In this document: positions 1-9,677 of the stretch, piece after piece
How positions within the stretch are numbered: position 1 is the stretch's first letter
How the letters are laid out: the number at the start of each line of letters is the position of its first letter
DNA from: an uncultured Clostridia bacterium
Lineage (GTDB): Bacteria > Bacillota > Clostridia > Christensenellales > Borkfalkiaceae
NCBI GenBank assembly: GCA_947630035.1
Contig: CANRFW010000008.1
Coordinates: 1 to 32,300 of the forward strand
DNA length: 32,300 bases
Direction: 5' to 3'
Program-made: the position numbers and the translations under genes
Notes under the pieces: generated by a model
The model's input: only the letters and a program-made list of their open reading frames with translations
Told to the model about the DNA's origin: nothing
The model's database searches: none

Positions 1-1
1 C

Positions 2-1627
2 TTCTATGCGCAGATGACCCCCGAACATGTGGAGACGGTCGTAAGAAAGCACCTCGTCCCGGGCGGGGAGATCGTGCAGGAACTCCTCTTCCAGGACACC
101 GTGCATACGGACGGTTCCATCACTCCCTTCGCGGAGACCCCCTTCTATAAGAAACAACTGCGTATCGCCCTCCGCAACTGCGGCGTGATCGCGGCGGAAG
201 ACATTGAGGAGGCGATCGCCGCGGGCGACTACGCCGCCATCGAAAAGGTCCTCACTTCCATGACGCCCGACGACGTCATCAAGGAAGTTCTCGACTCGGG
301 ACTGCGCGGCAGAGGCGGCGCGGGCTTCCCCACCGGCAGAAAGTGGATGTTCGCGAAGGCTTCGCAGGGCGACATCAAATATGTCTGCTGCAACGCCGAT
401 GAGGGCGACCCCGGCGCATTCATGGACCGCTCCGTTCTCGAGGGCGACCCGCACTGCGTCCTCGAAGCCATGACCATCGCAGGCTACGCGATCGGCGCCC
501 ATCAGGGCTATATCTACGTCCGTGCGGAGTACCCCATCGCCGTCCAGCGGCTTAAGATCGCCATTTCGCAGGCGAGGGAATACGGCCTCCTCGGCAAGAA
601 CATTTTGGGCCTCGGGTTCGACTTCGACATCGATATCCGTCTCGGCGCGGGCGCGTTCGTCTGCGGCGAAGAGACCGCGCTCATGACCTCCATCGAGGGG
701 CATCGCGGCGAGCCTCGCCCCCGTCCTCCTTTCCCTGCCGTAAAGGGCCTCTTCGGCAAACCCACCATCCTCAACAATGTGGAGACGTGGGCGAATATCA
801 ACCCCATCATCATGAAGGGGGCGAAGTGGTTCTCCTCCATCGGCACCGAGAGATCGAAGGGCACCAAGGTCTTCGCGCTCGGCGGGAAGATCAACAACGT
901 CGGCCTCGTCGAAGTCCCTATGGGTACGACTTTGCGCGACATTATCTATGAGATCGGCGGCGGCATCCCGAACGGCAAGGCGTTCAAGGCCGCACAGACG
1001 GGCGGCCCCTCGGGCGGCTGCATCCCCGCGAGCCTCATCGATACCCCCATCGACTTCGACAACCTCGTCGCCATCGGCTCCATGATGGGTTCGGGCGGCC
1101 TCATCGTCCTCGACGAGGATACCTGCATGGTGGACCTCTCCAAGTTCTACCTCGAGTTCACGGCGGACGAGAGCTGCGGAAAGTGCACCCCCTGCCGCAT
1201 CGGAACAAGGCGCCTTCTCGACCTCCTCACGAAGATCACCGAGGGCAAGGGCGAAGAGGGCGATATCGAAAAGATCGGGGCGCTCGCGGAACACATGAAG
1301 AGTTCCTCCCTCTGCGCGCTCGGCCAGAGTGCGCCCAACCCCGTCCTCTCCACCCTGCATCACTTCCGTGACGAGTACGAGGAGCATATCAGAGATCACA
1401 AATGCTCCGCGGGCGTCTGCAAGGCCCTCCTCTCCTACTCCATCGACAAGGAGAAGTGCATCGGCTGCGGACTCTGCTCGAGGAACTGCCCCGTCGCGGC
1501 GATCACCCGCACCGATTACACGGCGCCCGGTCACAAGCTCGCATCGTTCGAGATCGACCCCGCCAAGTGCATCAAGTGCGGCGTGTGCATGAGCAACTGC
1601 AAATTCCATGCAGTCGAGAGAAAGTGA
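2..1627 (+). CDS. hydB: NADH-dependent [FeFe] hydrogenase flavoprotein subunit (NuoF/HndC/HydB-like), 5' truncated by window edge
   Basis: Reading frame is open upstream of the listed ATG ([11 protein letters not shown]). Motifs [44 protein letters not shown], and two C-terminal 4Fe-4S motifs ([23 protein letters not shown]). Confidence 0.93.
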   Translation, partial: FYAQMTPEHVETVVRKHLVPGGEIVQELLFQDTVHTDGSITPFAETPFYKKQLRIALRNCGVIAAEDIEEAIAAGDYAAIEKVLTSMTPDDVIKEVLDSGLRGRGGAGFPTGRKWMFAKASQGDIKYVCCNADEGDPGAFMDRSVLEGDPHCVLEAMTIAGYAIGAHQGYIYVRAEYPIAVQRLKIAISQAREYGLLGKNILGLGFDFDIDIRLGAGAFVCGEETALMTSIEGHRGEPRPRPPFPAVKGLFGKPTILNNVETWANINPIIMKGAKWFSSIGTERSKGTKVFALGGKINNVGLVEVPMGTTLRDIIYEIGGGIPNGKAFKAAQTGGPSGGCIPASLIDTPIDFDNLVAIGSMMGSGGLIVLDEDTCMVDLSKFYLEFTADESCGKCTPCRIGTRRLLDLLTKITEGKGEEGDIEKIGALAEHMKSSSLCALGQSAPNPVLSTLHHFRDEYEEHIRDHKCSAGVCKALLSYSIDKEKCIGCGLCSRNCPVAAITRTDYTAPGHKLASFEIDPAKCIKCGVCMSNCKFHAVERK

Positions 1628-1638
1628 GGTAAAGACAA

Positions 1639-3366
1639 ATGGCAAACGTAAACCTTAAGATCAACAATATTCCCGTCACCGTTCCCGAGGGAACGACCAT
1701 TCTGGAGGCGGCACGGAAGGCGAACGTCGTCATCCCCACCCTCTGCTATCTGAAGGACGTGAACTGCGTCGGCTCCTGCCGCATGTGCCTCGTGGAGGCC
1801 ACGGGTGCGCGCGGGCTGGTGGCGGCTTGCGTCTACCCCGTCGCCGAGGGCATGGAGGTACAGACCAACACCGAAAAGTGCAGAAAGAGCCGTAAAATGT
1901 CCCTCGAACTTCTTCTTTCCAAGCACAAGAAGAGCTGCCTCTCCTGCGAGAGAGCGGGCAACTGCGAACTGCAGCGTCTCTCCGTGGAGTACGACTGCGA
2001 TCCCAACTACTTCGAGACCGACCCCAACCTCGACCATCCCATCGACGTCTCCGCTCCCTATGTGGTGCGCGACCGCGACAAGTGCATCAACTGCACCCGC
2101 TGCGTAGCCACCTGCAAGAGCCAGCACGTCGGCGCGATCGGCCCCATCGGGCGGGGCTATGTCTCCCATATCGGGAGCGCGTTCGAAATGTCCCTCATGG
2201 AATCGGTGTGCGTGGGCTGCGGCCAGTGCATCGTCGCCTGCCCCGTGGGCGCCCTCTACGAGCGCACCACCGTGGACGAGGTGTGGGCCGCCATTGCGGA
2301 TAAGACGAAGAAGGTCGTCTTCTTCACCGCTCCCTCCGTCCGCGCCACGCTCGGCGAGGCGTTCGGGCTTCCCGTCGGCACCAACGTCGAGGGCAAGATG
2401 GTCGCCGCCATCCGCAAGCTCGGCAGCGGCATCGAAGTCTTCAATATGGACGTGACCGCCGACCTCACCATCATGGAGGAGGCGAACGAACTATTAAACC
2501 GCATCCAGACGGGCGGCGTCATGCCCATGTTTACGAGCTGCTGCCCCGGTTGGGTGAAGTTCGTGGAACAGAAGTACCCCGAGATGATCCCCCACCTTTC
2601 CACCTGCAAATCCCCGCAGGAAATGTTCGGCGGGCTTCTCAAGACCTATTACTGCGAGAAGAACGGCATCGATCCCAAAGATCTCTATGTCGTCTCCGTC
2701 ATTCCCTGCACGGCGAAAAAGTACGAGTGCAAACGCCCCGAGATGAACGGCGAGGTGGACGCGGCGATCACGACCCGCGAGCTTGCCCGCATGATCAAGA
2801 CGGCGGGCATCAACTTCAAGGACCTCAAGAAGGAACCCTTCGACGATCCTTTCGCGACCTGCTCGGGCGGCGGCACCATCTTCGGCGCGACGGGCGGCGT
2901 GATGGAAGCGGCGCTCCGCGTTGCGGCGAAGACCCTCGACGGCGACTTCGAAGTGGTGGACTTCCCCGAAGTCCGCGGTGCCGTCCCCATCAAGGAGGCA
3001 ACGTACAAGGTCGCAGGCAAGACCATCCGCGTGGCGGTCGCCAGCGGGCTCGGCAATGCGGCGGAGATCATCGAGGGCATCAAGAAGGGAACGCGGCATT
3101 ACGACTTCGTCGAGATCATGGCGTGCCCCGGCGGCTGCGTGAACGGCGGCGGCCAGCCCACCTTGCCCGATGAGATCCGCAACTCCAAGAACCTCAAGGA
3201 GCTTCGCGCGAAGGCGCTCTATAAGAGCGACAAGAAGAACAGCATCCGCCTCTCCTCCGAATCGCCCGTGATCGACACCATCTACGGCGAATACTTCGGC
3301 GCTCCCAACAGCCACAAGGCGCACGAGGTCCTGCACACCTCCTACAAGGCAGACCCGAGAATCTGA
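1639..3366 (+). CDS. hydA: [FeFe] hydrogenase catalytic subunit (HydA/HndD-like)
   Basis: N-terminal 2Fe-2S and 4Fe-4S ferredoxin domains. H-cluster motifs FTSCCPGWVKF, PCTAKKYECKRPE, MACPGGCVNGGGQP. C-terminal small-subunit domain (YGEYFGAPNSHKAHEVLHTSY). Confidence 0.96.
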   Translation: MANVNLKINNIPVTVPEGTTILEAARKANVVIPTLCYLKDVNCVGSCRMCLVEATGARGLVAACVYPVAEGMEVQTNTEKCRKSRKMSLELLLSKHKKSCLSCERAGNCELQRLSVEYDCDPNYFETDPNLDHPIDVSAPYVVRDRDKCINCTRCVATCKSQHVGAIGPIGRGYVSHIGSAFEMSLMESVCVGCGQCIVACPVGALYERTTVDEVWAAIADKTKKVVFFTAPSVRATLGEAFGLPVGTNVEGKMVAAIRKLGSGIEVFNMDVTADLTIMEEANELLNRIQTGGVMPMFTSCCPGWVKFVEQKYPEMIPHLSTCKSPQEMFGGLLKTYYCEKNGIDPKDLYVVSVIPCTAKKYECKRPEMNGEVDAAITTRELARMIKTAGINFKDLKKEPFDDPFATCSGGGTIFGATGGVMEAALRVAAKTLDGDFEVVDFPEVRGAVPIKEATYKVAGKTIRVAVASGLGNAAEIIEGIKKGTRHYDFVEIMACPGGCVNGGGQPTLPDEIRNSKNLKELRAKALYKSDKKNSIRLSSESPVIDTIYGEYFGAPNSHKAHEVLHTSYKADPRI

Positions 3367-3380
3367 CCTCAAAACCAAAA

Positions 3381-3407
3381 AACCGCCTCTTCGGAGGCGG
3401 TTTTTTT
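3381..3407 (+). terminator. Rho-independent terminator after hydA
   Basis: ccgcctc-tt-cggaggcgg-like stem (ccgcctcttcggaggcgg) followed by ttttttt, 15 bp after the hydA stop. Confidence 0.9.
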
Positions 3408-3460
3408 CATGCTTTCTCTATGGTCTTCCCCAATGTCCTCCCTCCGCACTCCCGCGCCGC

Positions 3461-3485
3461 AATCCGCCCGCCAAGCGGATTTTTT
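3461..3485 (+). terminator. Second terminator-like hairpin
   Basis: aatccgc-ccgccaa-gcggatt stem-loop followed by tttt. Confidence 0.45.
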
Positions 3486-3521
3486 GCTTATATTATCTAC
3501 GATTTTCCGCTCGGCACGAAA

Positions 3522-3549
3522 ATAACATACGTTATATAACATATGTTAT
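3522..3549. repeat. Two abutting 14-bp palindromic operator-like sites
   Basis: ATAACATACGTTAT|ATAACATATGTTAT. The second is a perfect 14-bp palindrome; the first is an imperfect copy. Confidence 0.7.
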
Positions 3550-3582
3550 AAGAACGCCCTCCCCCTTGCGGCAGACGAAGAA

Positions 3583-3612
3583 AGCCGCCCGTGCGGGGGC
3601 GCACGGGCGGCT
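3583..3612 (-). terminator. Terminator for the minus-strand esterase operon
   Basis: 12-bp perfect arms agccgcccgtgc / gcacgggcggct, followed on the minus strand by ttcttc. Confidence 0.75.
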
Positions 3613-3636
3613 GTAATACATGTTATTCGCTATCGC

Positions 3637-4377
3637 TTATCGGCTTCCCTTTCTCTGCGAGAAGAGCCACTTCAGCGTGGGCGGGTTTTCCTCATCGCCC
3701 GCGTAGGCAACGGCCCTGTCCCATATGCCGTGGCCGCCGCCCTCGAAGGCGACGTAGCGGATCTTCCCCTTGCCGAACTTTCCGATCGCCCGCACCATCT
3801 CCTCGGTGCAGCGCACGGGGACAACGGGGTCCGCCGTGCCGTGGAAGGTATAGATGGGGATATCCGCGAGCTGTTCCGCCTTGGTGGGGTCTCCCCCGCC
3901 GCAGATGGGAATACCCGCCGCAAAGAGGTCCCCGTGCCGCGTGAGCATGTCCCATGTGCCGAATCCGCCCATGGAAAGCCCGAAGATGTAGACGCGGTCT
4001 TTATCCACGGTCCCCGCCGCCACCGTGTCGGAGACGAGCTTATAGACGAGTTTCAGTTGGGGCGTTTCGGGCGTGCCATCCACCGAGTAGAAAAAATCGG
4101 GGTGGGTGTAGTCCGCCCAATACTTCTCTTCGGGGCACTGCGGAGCGATGACGACGGAGCGGTAGAGTTCCTTCTCCACCGTAAACGCGGGCAAAAGGGC
4201 GAGGGCGAGCTGCTTCTCGTTGTCCCCTCCCCGCTCCCCCGCGCCGTGCAGGAAGAGGACGAGGGGCGGCTTCTTTGTACCGCTCTCCGGCATGCGGATG
4301 CGGTAATCGATGCTCCCCTCCGCGCCCGTGTAAGTTTTCCGTGCAAACTGTTCCGCAAGCTCCCGATCGTAAGACAT
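3637..4377 (-). CDS. Alpha/beta-hydrolase esterase (CE1/feruloyl-esterase-like), no signal peptide
   Basis: LVLFLHGAGERGGDN, nucleophile elbow GLSMGGFGTW, FHGTADPVVPV, GHGIWD. Confidence 0.8.
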   Translation of the reverse strand: MSYDRELAEQFARKTYTGAEGSIDYRIRMPESGTKKPPLVLFLHGAGERGGDNEKQLALALLPAFTVEKELYRSVVIAPQCPEEKYWADYTHPDFFYSVDGTPETPQLKLVYKLVSDTVAAGTVDKDRVYIFGLSMGGFGTWDMLTRHGDLFAAGIPICGGGDPTKAEQLADIPIYTFHGTADPVVPVRCTEEMVRAIGKFGKGKIRYVAFEGGGHGIWDRAVAYAGDEENPPTLKWLFSQRKGSR

Positions 4378-4386
4378 ATCCTTCTC

Positions 4387-5445
4387 CTATTTGATTTTTT
4401 TCTGTTCAAAGAGCCATTTCAGCGTGGGAGGATTCCTGTCGTCCCCCTGAAAGGCGAGCGCCTGATCCCAGATCACATGCCCCGCGCCCTGATACTCCAC
4501 ATAGTGGATAAGCCCCTTCCCCTGCCGCTCGATGGCCTCCACCACCGTTACGGTGCCCTCCACGGTGATATTGGTGTCCGCCGTGCCGTGGAAGGTATAG
4601 ATGGGGATCTCCGCGAGCTGTTCCGCCTTGGTGGGGTCCGCGCCCCCGCAGATGGGAATGCCCGCCGCAAAGAGATCGCCGTGCCTCGTAAGCATATCCC
4701 ATGTGCCGAATCCGCCCATGGAAAGCCCGAAGATGTAGACGCGGCTCGCATCCACATAGTCCTGCCCGATATACTCTTCGAGGAGCTGCGCCGTGAGTTT
4801 CAGCTGTACGCTCTCGGGAATTTGGTCGACGCTGTAGAGGCCGTAAGTCCAATCGACCTCCACCCACCGTTTGTTCCGCGGGCACTGCGGGGCAATGACG
4901 ACGGAATCGTACATTTCACACTTATAGCTCGAATACGTTTTGAGGACGGCGAGATCGAGCTGGGCGTCGTTGTCGTCCCCGCGCTGTGCCGCGCCGTGCA
5001 GGAAGAGGACGAGGGGGACGGGGCGGTCGGTGTGATCGGGCATGCGCACGCGGTAACCGATGGAATTGGTCCCGTCCGTAAACGTCTTCTCCTCGAACTG
5101 TGCGCGGACCTCGCTCTCGGTGAGGGCAACGCCCACGGCGATCCGCTCCTCCGCGGTCTTATCCCGATAGGTTACGGTGACGGCAACATTCTCCGCCGTG
5201 AGGGCGGCTGTGGGCGAGTAGGTGTAATCGGTGACCTGCTCCTCCGTGCCGTCGCTGTAATGCGCCGTGACGACAAGCCCCGCGGGATCGAATTTCTCCC
5301 CCACGTTGTAGCGGGTCTCGTATTCTCCGCCGAGGGTGATCCCCGTGAGGGTCGCGGGCACCTTCTCTTCGCCGCACGCCGCGGCGCCGAATGCCGCCAT
5401 GAGGCACACCGCAAAGGACGCGGCCGATAACAATGCTTTTTTCAT
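4387..5445 (-). CDS. Lipoprotein esterase: Big-type Ig-like domain plus CE1-like alpha/beta hydrolase
   Basis: Start trimmed to MKKALLSAA... (SD aaggagat upstream). Lipobox ...AAFGAAAC. Ig-like GEKFDPAGLVVTAHYSDGTEE. Esterase domain GLSMGGFGTW shared with the neighbouring gene. Confidence 0.82.
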   Translation of the reverse strand: MKKALLSAASFAVCLMAAFGAAACGEEKVPATLTGITLGGEYETRYNVGEKFDPAGLVVTAHYSDGTEEQVTDYTYSPTAALTAENVAVTVTYRDKTAEERIAVGVALTESEVRAQFEEKTFTDGTNSIGYRVRMPDHTDRPVPLVLFLHGAAQRGDDNDAQLDLAVLKTYSSYKCEMYDSVVIAPQCPRNKRWVEVDWTYGLYSVDQIPESVQLKLTAQLLEEYIGQDYVDASRVYIFGLSMGGFGTWDMLTRHGDLFAAGIPICGGADPTKAEQLAEIPIYTFHGTADTNITVEGTVTVVEAIERQGKGLIHYVEYQGAGHVIWDQALAFQGDDRNPPTLKWLFEQKKIK

Positions 5446-5473
5446 ATGGATCTCCTTATCGTAAGATAGACCC

Positions 5474-5502
5474 ATTGTACCCGAACGCCGCCCGCCTTTC
5501 AA
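5474..5502 (-). promoter_or_regulatory. Promoter for the esterase operon
   Basis: Minus strand TTGAAA-17 bp-TACAAT upstream of the 5445 start. Confidence 0.7.
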
Positions 5503-5564
5503 GTGAAAATTTGCGCAAACTGTATTGAAAAACGACGAATTCGTTCGGAAAATGTGAGAATTTC

Positions 5565-5864
5565 TCAATCCTCCGCCTCGAGATAGAAGCTGACGGGGCG
5601 GAAGCCGTCGTTACAGGAGACCATGGCGGAATGGGGATCTTTCATCCAGCCGCCGAAAAAATTCCCGCCGCCGCATGCAAGTTCCTTTACGAACTTCTCC
5701 ATGTTCTCCCATGCGCCCGCGCACAGCCCCGCGGGCCTCTCGCCCGTTGAATAGAAGACCTGCCCCTCGCGGACGGAACACGGCTCCTCTGGGAAATTTT
5801 CGTATTTTGCGGAGAGATCGGGGTACTCCGTTCTCCGCACGGCGGTGATCTTTACGCGCGGCAT
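5565..5864 (-). CDS. TIGR04076-like small protein
   Basis: 99 aa, VKITAVRR...GLCAGAWENM...SCNDGFRPVSFYLE pattern; SD aaggag upstream. Confidence 0.6.
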   Translation of the reverse strand: MPRVKITAVRRTEYPDLSAKYENFPEEPCSVREGQVFYSTGERPAGLCAGAWENMEKFVKELACGGGNFFGGWMKDPHSAMVSCNDGFRPVSFYLEAED

Positions 5865-5900
5865 GCTTTCTCCTTTTTCCCCGAAAATGGGGACATGGGG

Positions 5901-7211
5901 TCAGATTTTTCGGAAAATCTTCGAAGAGAAGGGGGGAAGATGCACCTCGCTTAAGAGGGTGCGCTCCCCCGTAAACACGTCCTCCCCCTCCCCGTCTCCC
6001 GCATGGAGAACGCAGTCCGTTTCGGCGATATTGACGGCGACGAGGAGCCTCTCCCCTCCCCCCTCGCGGAGGAAGGAAAAGTCGGTATTGCGGAGGGTGA
6101 CCTTCGTATACGTCCCATAGGCGAGGGCGGGGCTTGCAGCGCGCAGACGGGCAAGGCGGGCGAGGTGAGAAAAGAGGTCGCTGCGGGAGCGGTCGATCTC
6201 ACATGCTGCGGGGCGGAGGCGGTAGTCCCCCTCCGATTTATCCCCCTTCGCCGCGTACTCCGAGCCGTAGTAGATGCAGGGAATGCCCGGCATCGTGAAG
6301 AGAACGGAGTATAGGCCGAAGAGGTTGCGCCCCTCCTTGAGGGCGGTGGCGGCGCGCTCCACGTCGTGATTGTCGACGAACGAAAAGAGGTTCTTGCCGC
6401 GGAGGAGCGCCCACGGGAAGTTGCCGAAGAGACGGGAGAGGGAGTACTCGATCTCGAAGAGGTTGCGCGAATTGAACGCCGAGACGAGGCTGCGGTAGCC
6501 CTCGTAATTGGTGATCGAATCGAGCCGCGAGGGGCAGAGGTTCTGCGCGAAATTGTTGAGGTGGATGACCTCCCCCATGAGGAAAAAGTCCTCCTTCTCG
6601 GCATTCACCGTGCGGCGCAAGAGTTCCATGAACCACGGCGGGAGGAGGTAGCTTACGTCGAGACGGAGCCCGTCGATATGGAACTCGCGGATCCAGAAGC
6701 GCACCGCATCCATGAGATAGTTTTGAAGGTCTGCGTTTTCGAGGCGGAGCTTGACAAGCTCGGGGTGCCCCTCCCAATCGGCGTAAGAAAGCCCGTCGTT
6801 ATAGCGGGAATTGCCGTGAAAATCTACGTTGAACCAGAAGCGGTAGTCCGTCCCCTCCCTCTTTTCAAGCACCTCGCGGAAGGGAGGAAATCCCCGCCCG
6901 ACGTGGTTGAAGACGCCGTCGAACACCACCCGTATCCCCGCCGCATGGAGGGCGTCCACCATGTGCGCAAGCTCCCCGTTCGTGCCGAGACGGCGGTCGG
7001 CGCGGAAGAAGTCCACCGTGTCGTAGCCGTGCCGCTCGCTCTCGAAGAGGGGGTTGAAGAGAACGGCCGTCACGCCGAGTTCGAGAAGTTTGGGGATCTC
7101 CGCCTCGATCGCCTGAAACCTGTGGCGGGTCTCCCCGAAGTCGTTCTCCCGCTCCGCGCCGCAAAAGCCGAGGGGGTAGATCTGATAAAACACTGCCTCG
7201 TCAAACCACAT
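5901..7211 (-). CDS. GH13 alpha-amylase family glycosidase
   Basis: FYQIYPLGF, GVTAVLFNPLFES, GIRVVFDGVFNHVG, HIDGLRLDVSYLLP, FMGEVIH, FSFVDNHDVER (GH13 conserved regions). Confidence 0.9.
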   Translation of the reverse strand: MWFDEAVFYQIYPLGFCGAERENDFGETRHRFQAIEAEIPKLLELGVTAVLFNPLFESERHGYDTVDFFRADRRLGTNGELAHMVDALHAAGIRVVFDGVFNHVGRGFPPFREVLEKREGTDYRFWFNVDFHGNSRYNDGLSYADWEGHPELVKLRLENADLQNYLMDAVRFWIREFHIDGLRLDVSYLLPPWFMELLRRTVNAEKEDFFLMGEVIHLNNFAQNLCPSRLDSITNYEGYRSLVSAFNSRNLFEIEYSLSRLFGNFPWALLRGKNLFSFVDNHDVERAATALKEGRNLFGLYSVLFTMPGIPCIYYGSEYAAKGDKSEGDYRLRPAACEIDRSRSDLFSHLARLARLRAASPALAYGTYTKVTLRNTDFSFLREGGGERLLVAVNIAETDCVLHAGDGEGEDVFTGERTLLSEVHLPPFSSKIFRKI

Positions 7212-9576
7212 ATTCGTCCTTCCCGTTTTTCAGGACGGCGCCCAGAACTTCGCACGCGTTGCGCTGCAACTCGCCGAGGGTGAGCCGCCCCTTCTTATCA
7301 AGTCCTTTTTTGAGACCGCCGTGCTGCTTCTTTTTGCCGAGGTAGCCGCCGCCCGGCATCAGCACATTGACCCCCGCCCGCACGCGCAGGGGGTTGTTTT
7401 TCATCCTTTTGAAGAGGCGGGAGCGCCCCTTGTGCATCCACCAATCGGTGATGACGCACCCCCCGAACCCCCATTCGCCGCGAAGGATCCCGCGGACAAG
7501 CTCGTAATGATAATAGGCCTGCACGCCGTTGACGCTGTTGTAGGAGGTCATGAGGAAATGGGGCTTCCCCTCCTTTACGCAGATCTCGAACCCATAGAGG
7601 TAGAGTTCGCGGAGCGCCCGTTCGGAGAGGCGGCTGTCGTTCTTCGAACGGTTGAACTCCTGATTGTTGCAGGCGAAGTGCTTGGGGCACGCCGAAACGC
7701 CCGCGCTCTGCAGGCCGCGCACGGCGGCCGCCGCCATCTTGCCCGAGAGAAAGGGATCCTCCGAGTAGTACTCGAAGTTCCGCCCGCAGAGGGGATCGCG
7801 GTGGAGATTGAGGGCGGGAGCGAGCAGCACGTCGGAACCGCGCGCCTTCATCTCCTCCCCCACCGCGGCATACACCGCCTCCGTGAGGGCGGGATCGAAG
7901 GTGCAGGCGAGGGCGGTCGCAATGGGAAGAAGGGAGCTTTTCGCCTTTAATCTTATGCCCGAGGGACCGTCCGTCATCGTGAGAGGGGGCACCCCGCGCT
8001 CCCTGAGAGCTGCGCTTACGCCGCCCATGACCCCCGCATTGCCGCCCGCCCCGAGGGGGCTGTCCATTTTGAGGGCGCCGTAGGCGAGGTCTTCAAGCTC
8101 CGGAACCGTGAGAGAGGCGACGAATTCCCCGAGGGAAACTTCACCTTTTCTTACCGCGGAGAAGTGCGGTTTTTCGTCATTTTGGGGGAACGGGGACGGA
8201 ATTTGCGCCTCGATCTCCGAACGGAGTTCGCCTTTTCTATTTTCCCCGCGGAGGACTTCCCGCCCGTCCGCCGTCTCTGTTTCAAGATCGCGGAAGGGAG
8301 CAACCCTGCGGGAGAGGCGTTCTTCCGTCTCCACGCGGTCGAGGGTGAAGGAGGCGATTCTCTCCGCGCGGGAGGAGGTCCCGAAGTAGATGCCGTACTC
8401 CCCCGCACAGCGCACATAGGCGGAGGCGAGACGGTCGTAGGAGCAAAAGGCGCGGGGCGGGATGGCGATCTCCCCCCTCTCCTCCTCTCCGGGGCGGAGG
8501 AGCGCCGTCTTGCAAAAGCCCGCAAGCTCCCGCGCGGGGTTGCCGAGAAGGCCGTCCGGCTTGCGCACATAGACCTGCACCACCTCCCTGCCCGCTCTCT
8601 CCCCCACGTTCTTCACGCAAAATTTTACCTTGCCTTCCGCATACTCCGCCTCGGAGTGAAAGCGGGTGTAACTCAACCCGTACCCAAAGGGGAAGAGAAC
8701 TTTCTCCTGCGCCTTGGTGGAAAAATAGCGGTAGCCGACGTAGATATCCTCCGAATAATTGTTGTAGGCGGCATTGCCGAAATTGCCCGAAGTCGGGTAA
8801 TCGGAATACGCCCTCGCCGCGGTATCGGCGAGCTTCCCGCAGGGGTTTACCTTCCCCGTGAGAAGATCGGCGCAGGCGTCCCCCGCCTCCATCCCGCCCT
8901 GCCACAGGAGGAGGACGGCGCCGACTTTGTACCGCTCCGTAAAGGAGAGGTCGATGAGGTTCCCCATGTTGAGGAGGACGGCGACATGCGCAAAGTGCCC
9001 CGTGACGAGGGCGAGCATCTTCTCCTCCCTGTCCGTTAAATAGTAGCTCCCCTTTTTGAGTTCCTGATCGCAGTCCTCCCCCGCGGCGCGCCCGATGACG
9101 ACGACCGCCGTCTCCGTCTCCTTGCGTGCGGAGAGGACCTGCTCCTCGGTAAGCGGCATTTCGGGGAGGCTCCTCGGCCATTCCCCCCATCCGCCGTACT
9201 CCGCGGGGTGTTCTTCGGAATAGGTACGGTACGCCTCCTCGAGGGAAGCCGCAAGAGGAATGCCGCCCGCTTTCAGCCCCTCGGCGATAGAGACGCGGTA
9301 GGGGGTGATGACGTTCCCGCCCGAGCCGTATCCCGAATAAAAGGTATCGTTTTGCGCCCTTCCGAAGAGGGCGATCTTTTCAGAGAGCGGGAGGACGCCG
9401 TCGTTTTTGAGGAGGACTGCCCCCTCCGCGGCGGCACGGCGCAAGAGGGCGGAAGTCTCCTTCGTGACCTCCCCCCGATACTCCCCCGCGTTCGCCCTCT
9501 GGCTTAACGGACTTCCCGCGAGACGGAAGTAAATTTTCGCCGCGGCGTTTATCAGCTTTTGCTTGAATTTGCCCAT
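7201..9576 (-). CDS. GH3 beta-glucosidase family protein with permuted domain order
   Basis: N-terminal half carries the GH3_C-like segment (AVLLKNDGVLPLSEKIALFGR...). C-terminal half carries the catalytic barrel (MTDGPSGIR, CPKHFACNNQE, TSYNSVNG, GFGGCVITDWW). Confidence 0.88.
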   Translation of the reverse strand: MGKFKQKLINAAAKIYFRLAGSPLSQRANAGEYRGEVTKETSALLRRAAAEGAVLLKNDGVLPLSEKIALFGRAQNDTFYSGYGSGGNVITPYRVSIAEGLKAGGIPLAASLEEAYRTYSEEHPAEYGGWGEWPRSLPEMPLTEEQVLSARKETETAVVVIGRAAGEDCDQELKKGSYYLTDREEKMLALVTGHFAHVAVLLNMGNLIDLSFTERYKVGAVLLLWQGGMEAGDACADLLTGKVNPCGKLADTAARAYSDYPTSGNFGNAAYNNYSEDIYVGYRYFSTKAQEKVLFPFGYGLSYTRFHSEAEYAEGKVKFCVKNVGERAGREVVQVYVRKPDGLLGNPARELAGFCKTALLRPGEEERGEIAIPPRAFCSYDRLASAYVRCAGEYGIYFGTSSRAERIASFTLDRVETEERLSRRVAPFRDLETETADGREVLRGENRKGELRSEIEAQIPSPFPQNDEKPHFSAVRKGEVSLGEFVASLTVPELEDLAYGALKMDSPLGAGGNAGVMGGVSAALRERGVPPLTMTDGPSGIRLKAKSSLLPIATALACTFDPALTEAVYAAVGEEMKARGSDVLLAPALNLHRDPLCGRNFEYYSEDPFLSGKMAAAAVRGLQSAGVSACPKHFACNNQEFNRSKNDSRLSERALRELYLYGFEICVKEGKPHFLMTSYNSVNGVQAYYHYELVRGILRGEWGFGGCVITDWWMHKGRSRLFKRMKNNPLRVRAGVNVLMPGGGYLGKKKQHGGLKKGLDKKGRLTLGELQRNACEVLGAVLKNGKDEYVV

Positions 9577-9594
9577 ACACTCTCCAATGTTTTG

Positions 9595-9623
9595 ATTATA
9601 TCAAAAAAAGCAAAATCTGTCAA
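9595..9623 (-). promoter_or_regulatory. Promoter for GH3-GH13 transcription
   Basis: Minus strand TTGACA-17 bp-TATAAT, full consensus. Confidence 0.85.
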
Positions 9624-9641
9624 TGGGGGGCGAAGAAAGAG

Positions 9642-9670
9642 TTGCATTTTCTTTTCGGGAGGGATATAAT
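9642..9670 (+). promoter_or_regulatory. Promoter for the M18 aminopeptidase
   Basis: TTGCAT-17 bp-TATAAT; -10 ends only 7 nt before the ATG at 9678. Confidence 0.75.
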
Positions 9671-9677
9671 AGACGGC

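Noticed and set aside
2494-3378. 294-aa minus-strand ORF
   Set aside because: Antisense to hydA, whose motifs are unambiguous.
3730-5430. 566-aa plus-strand ORF
   Set aside because: Antisense to the two esterase genes; lacks recognisable domains and arises from GC-rich codon bias. The repeated peptide segments only mirror the paralogous esterases.
6366-7283. 305-aa plus-strand ORF
   Set aside because: Antisense to the GH13 gene.
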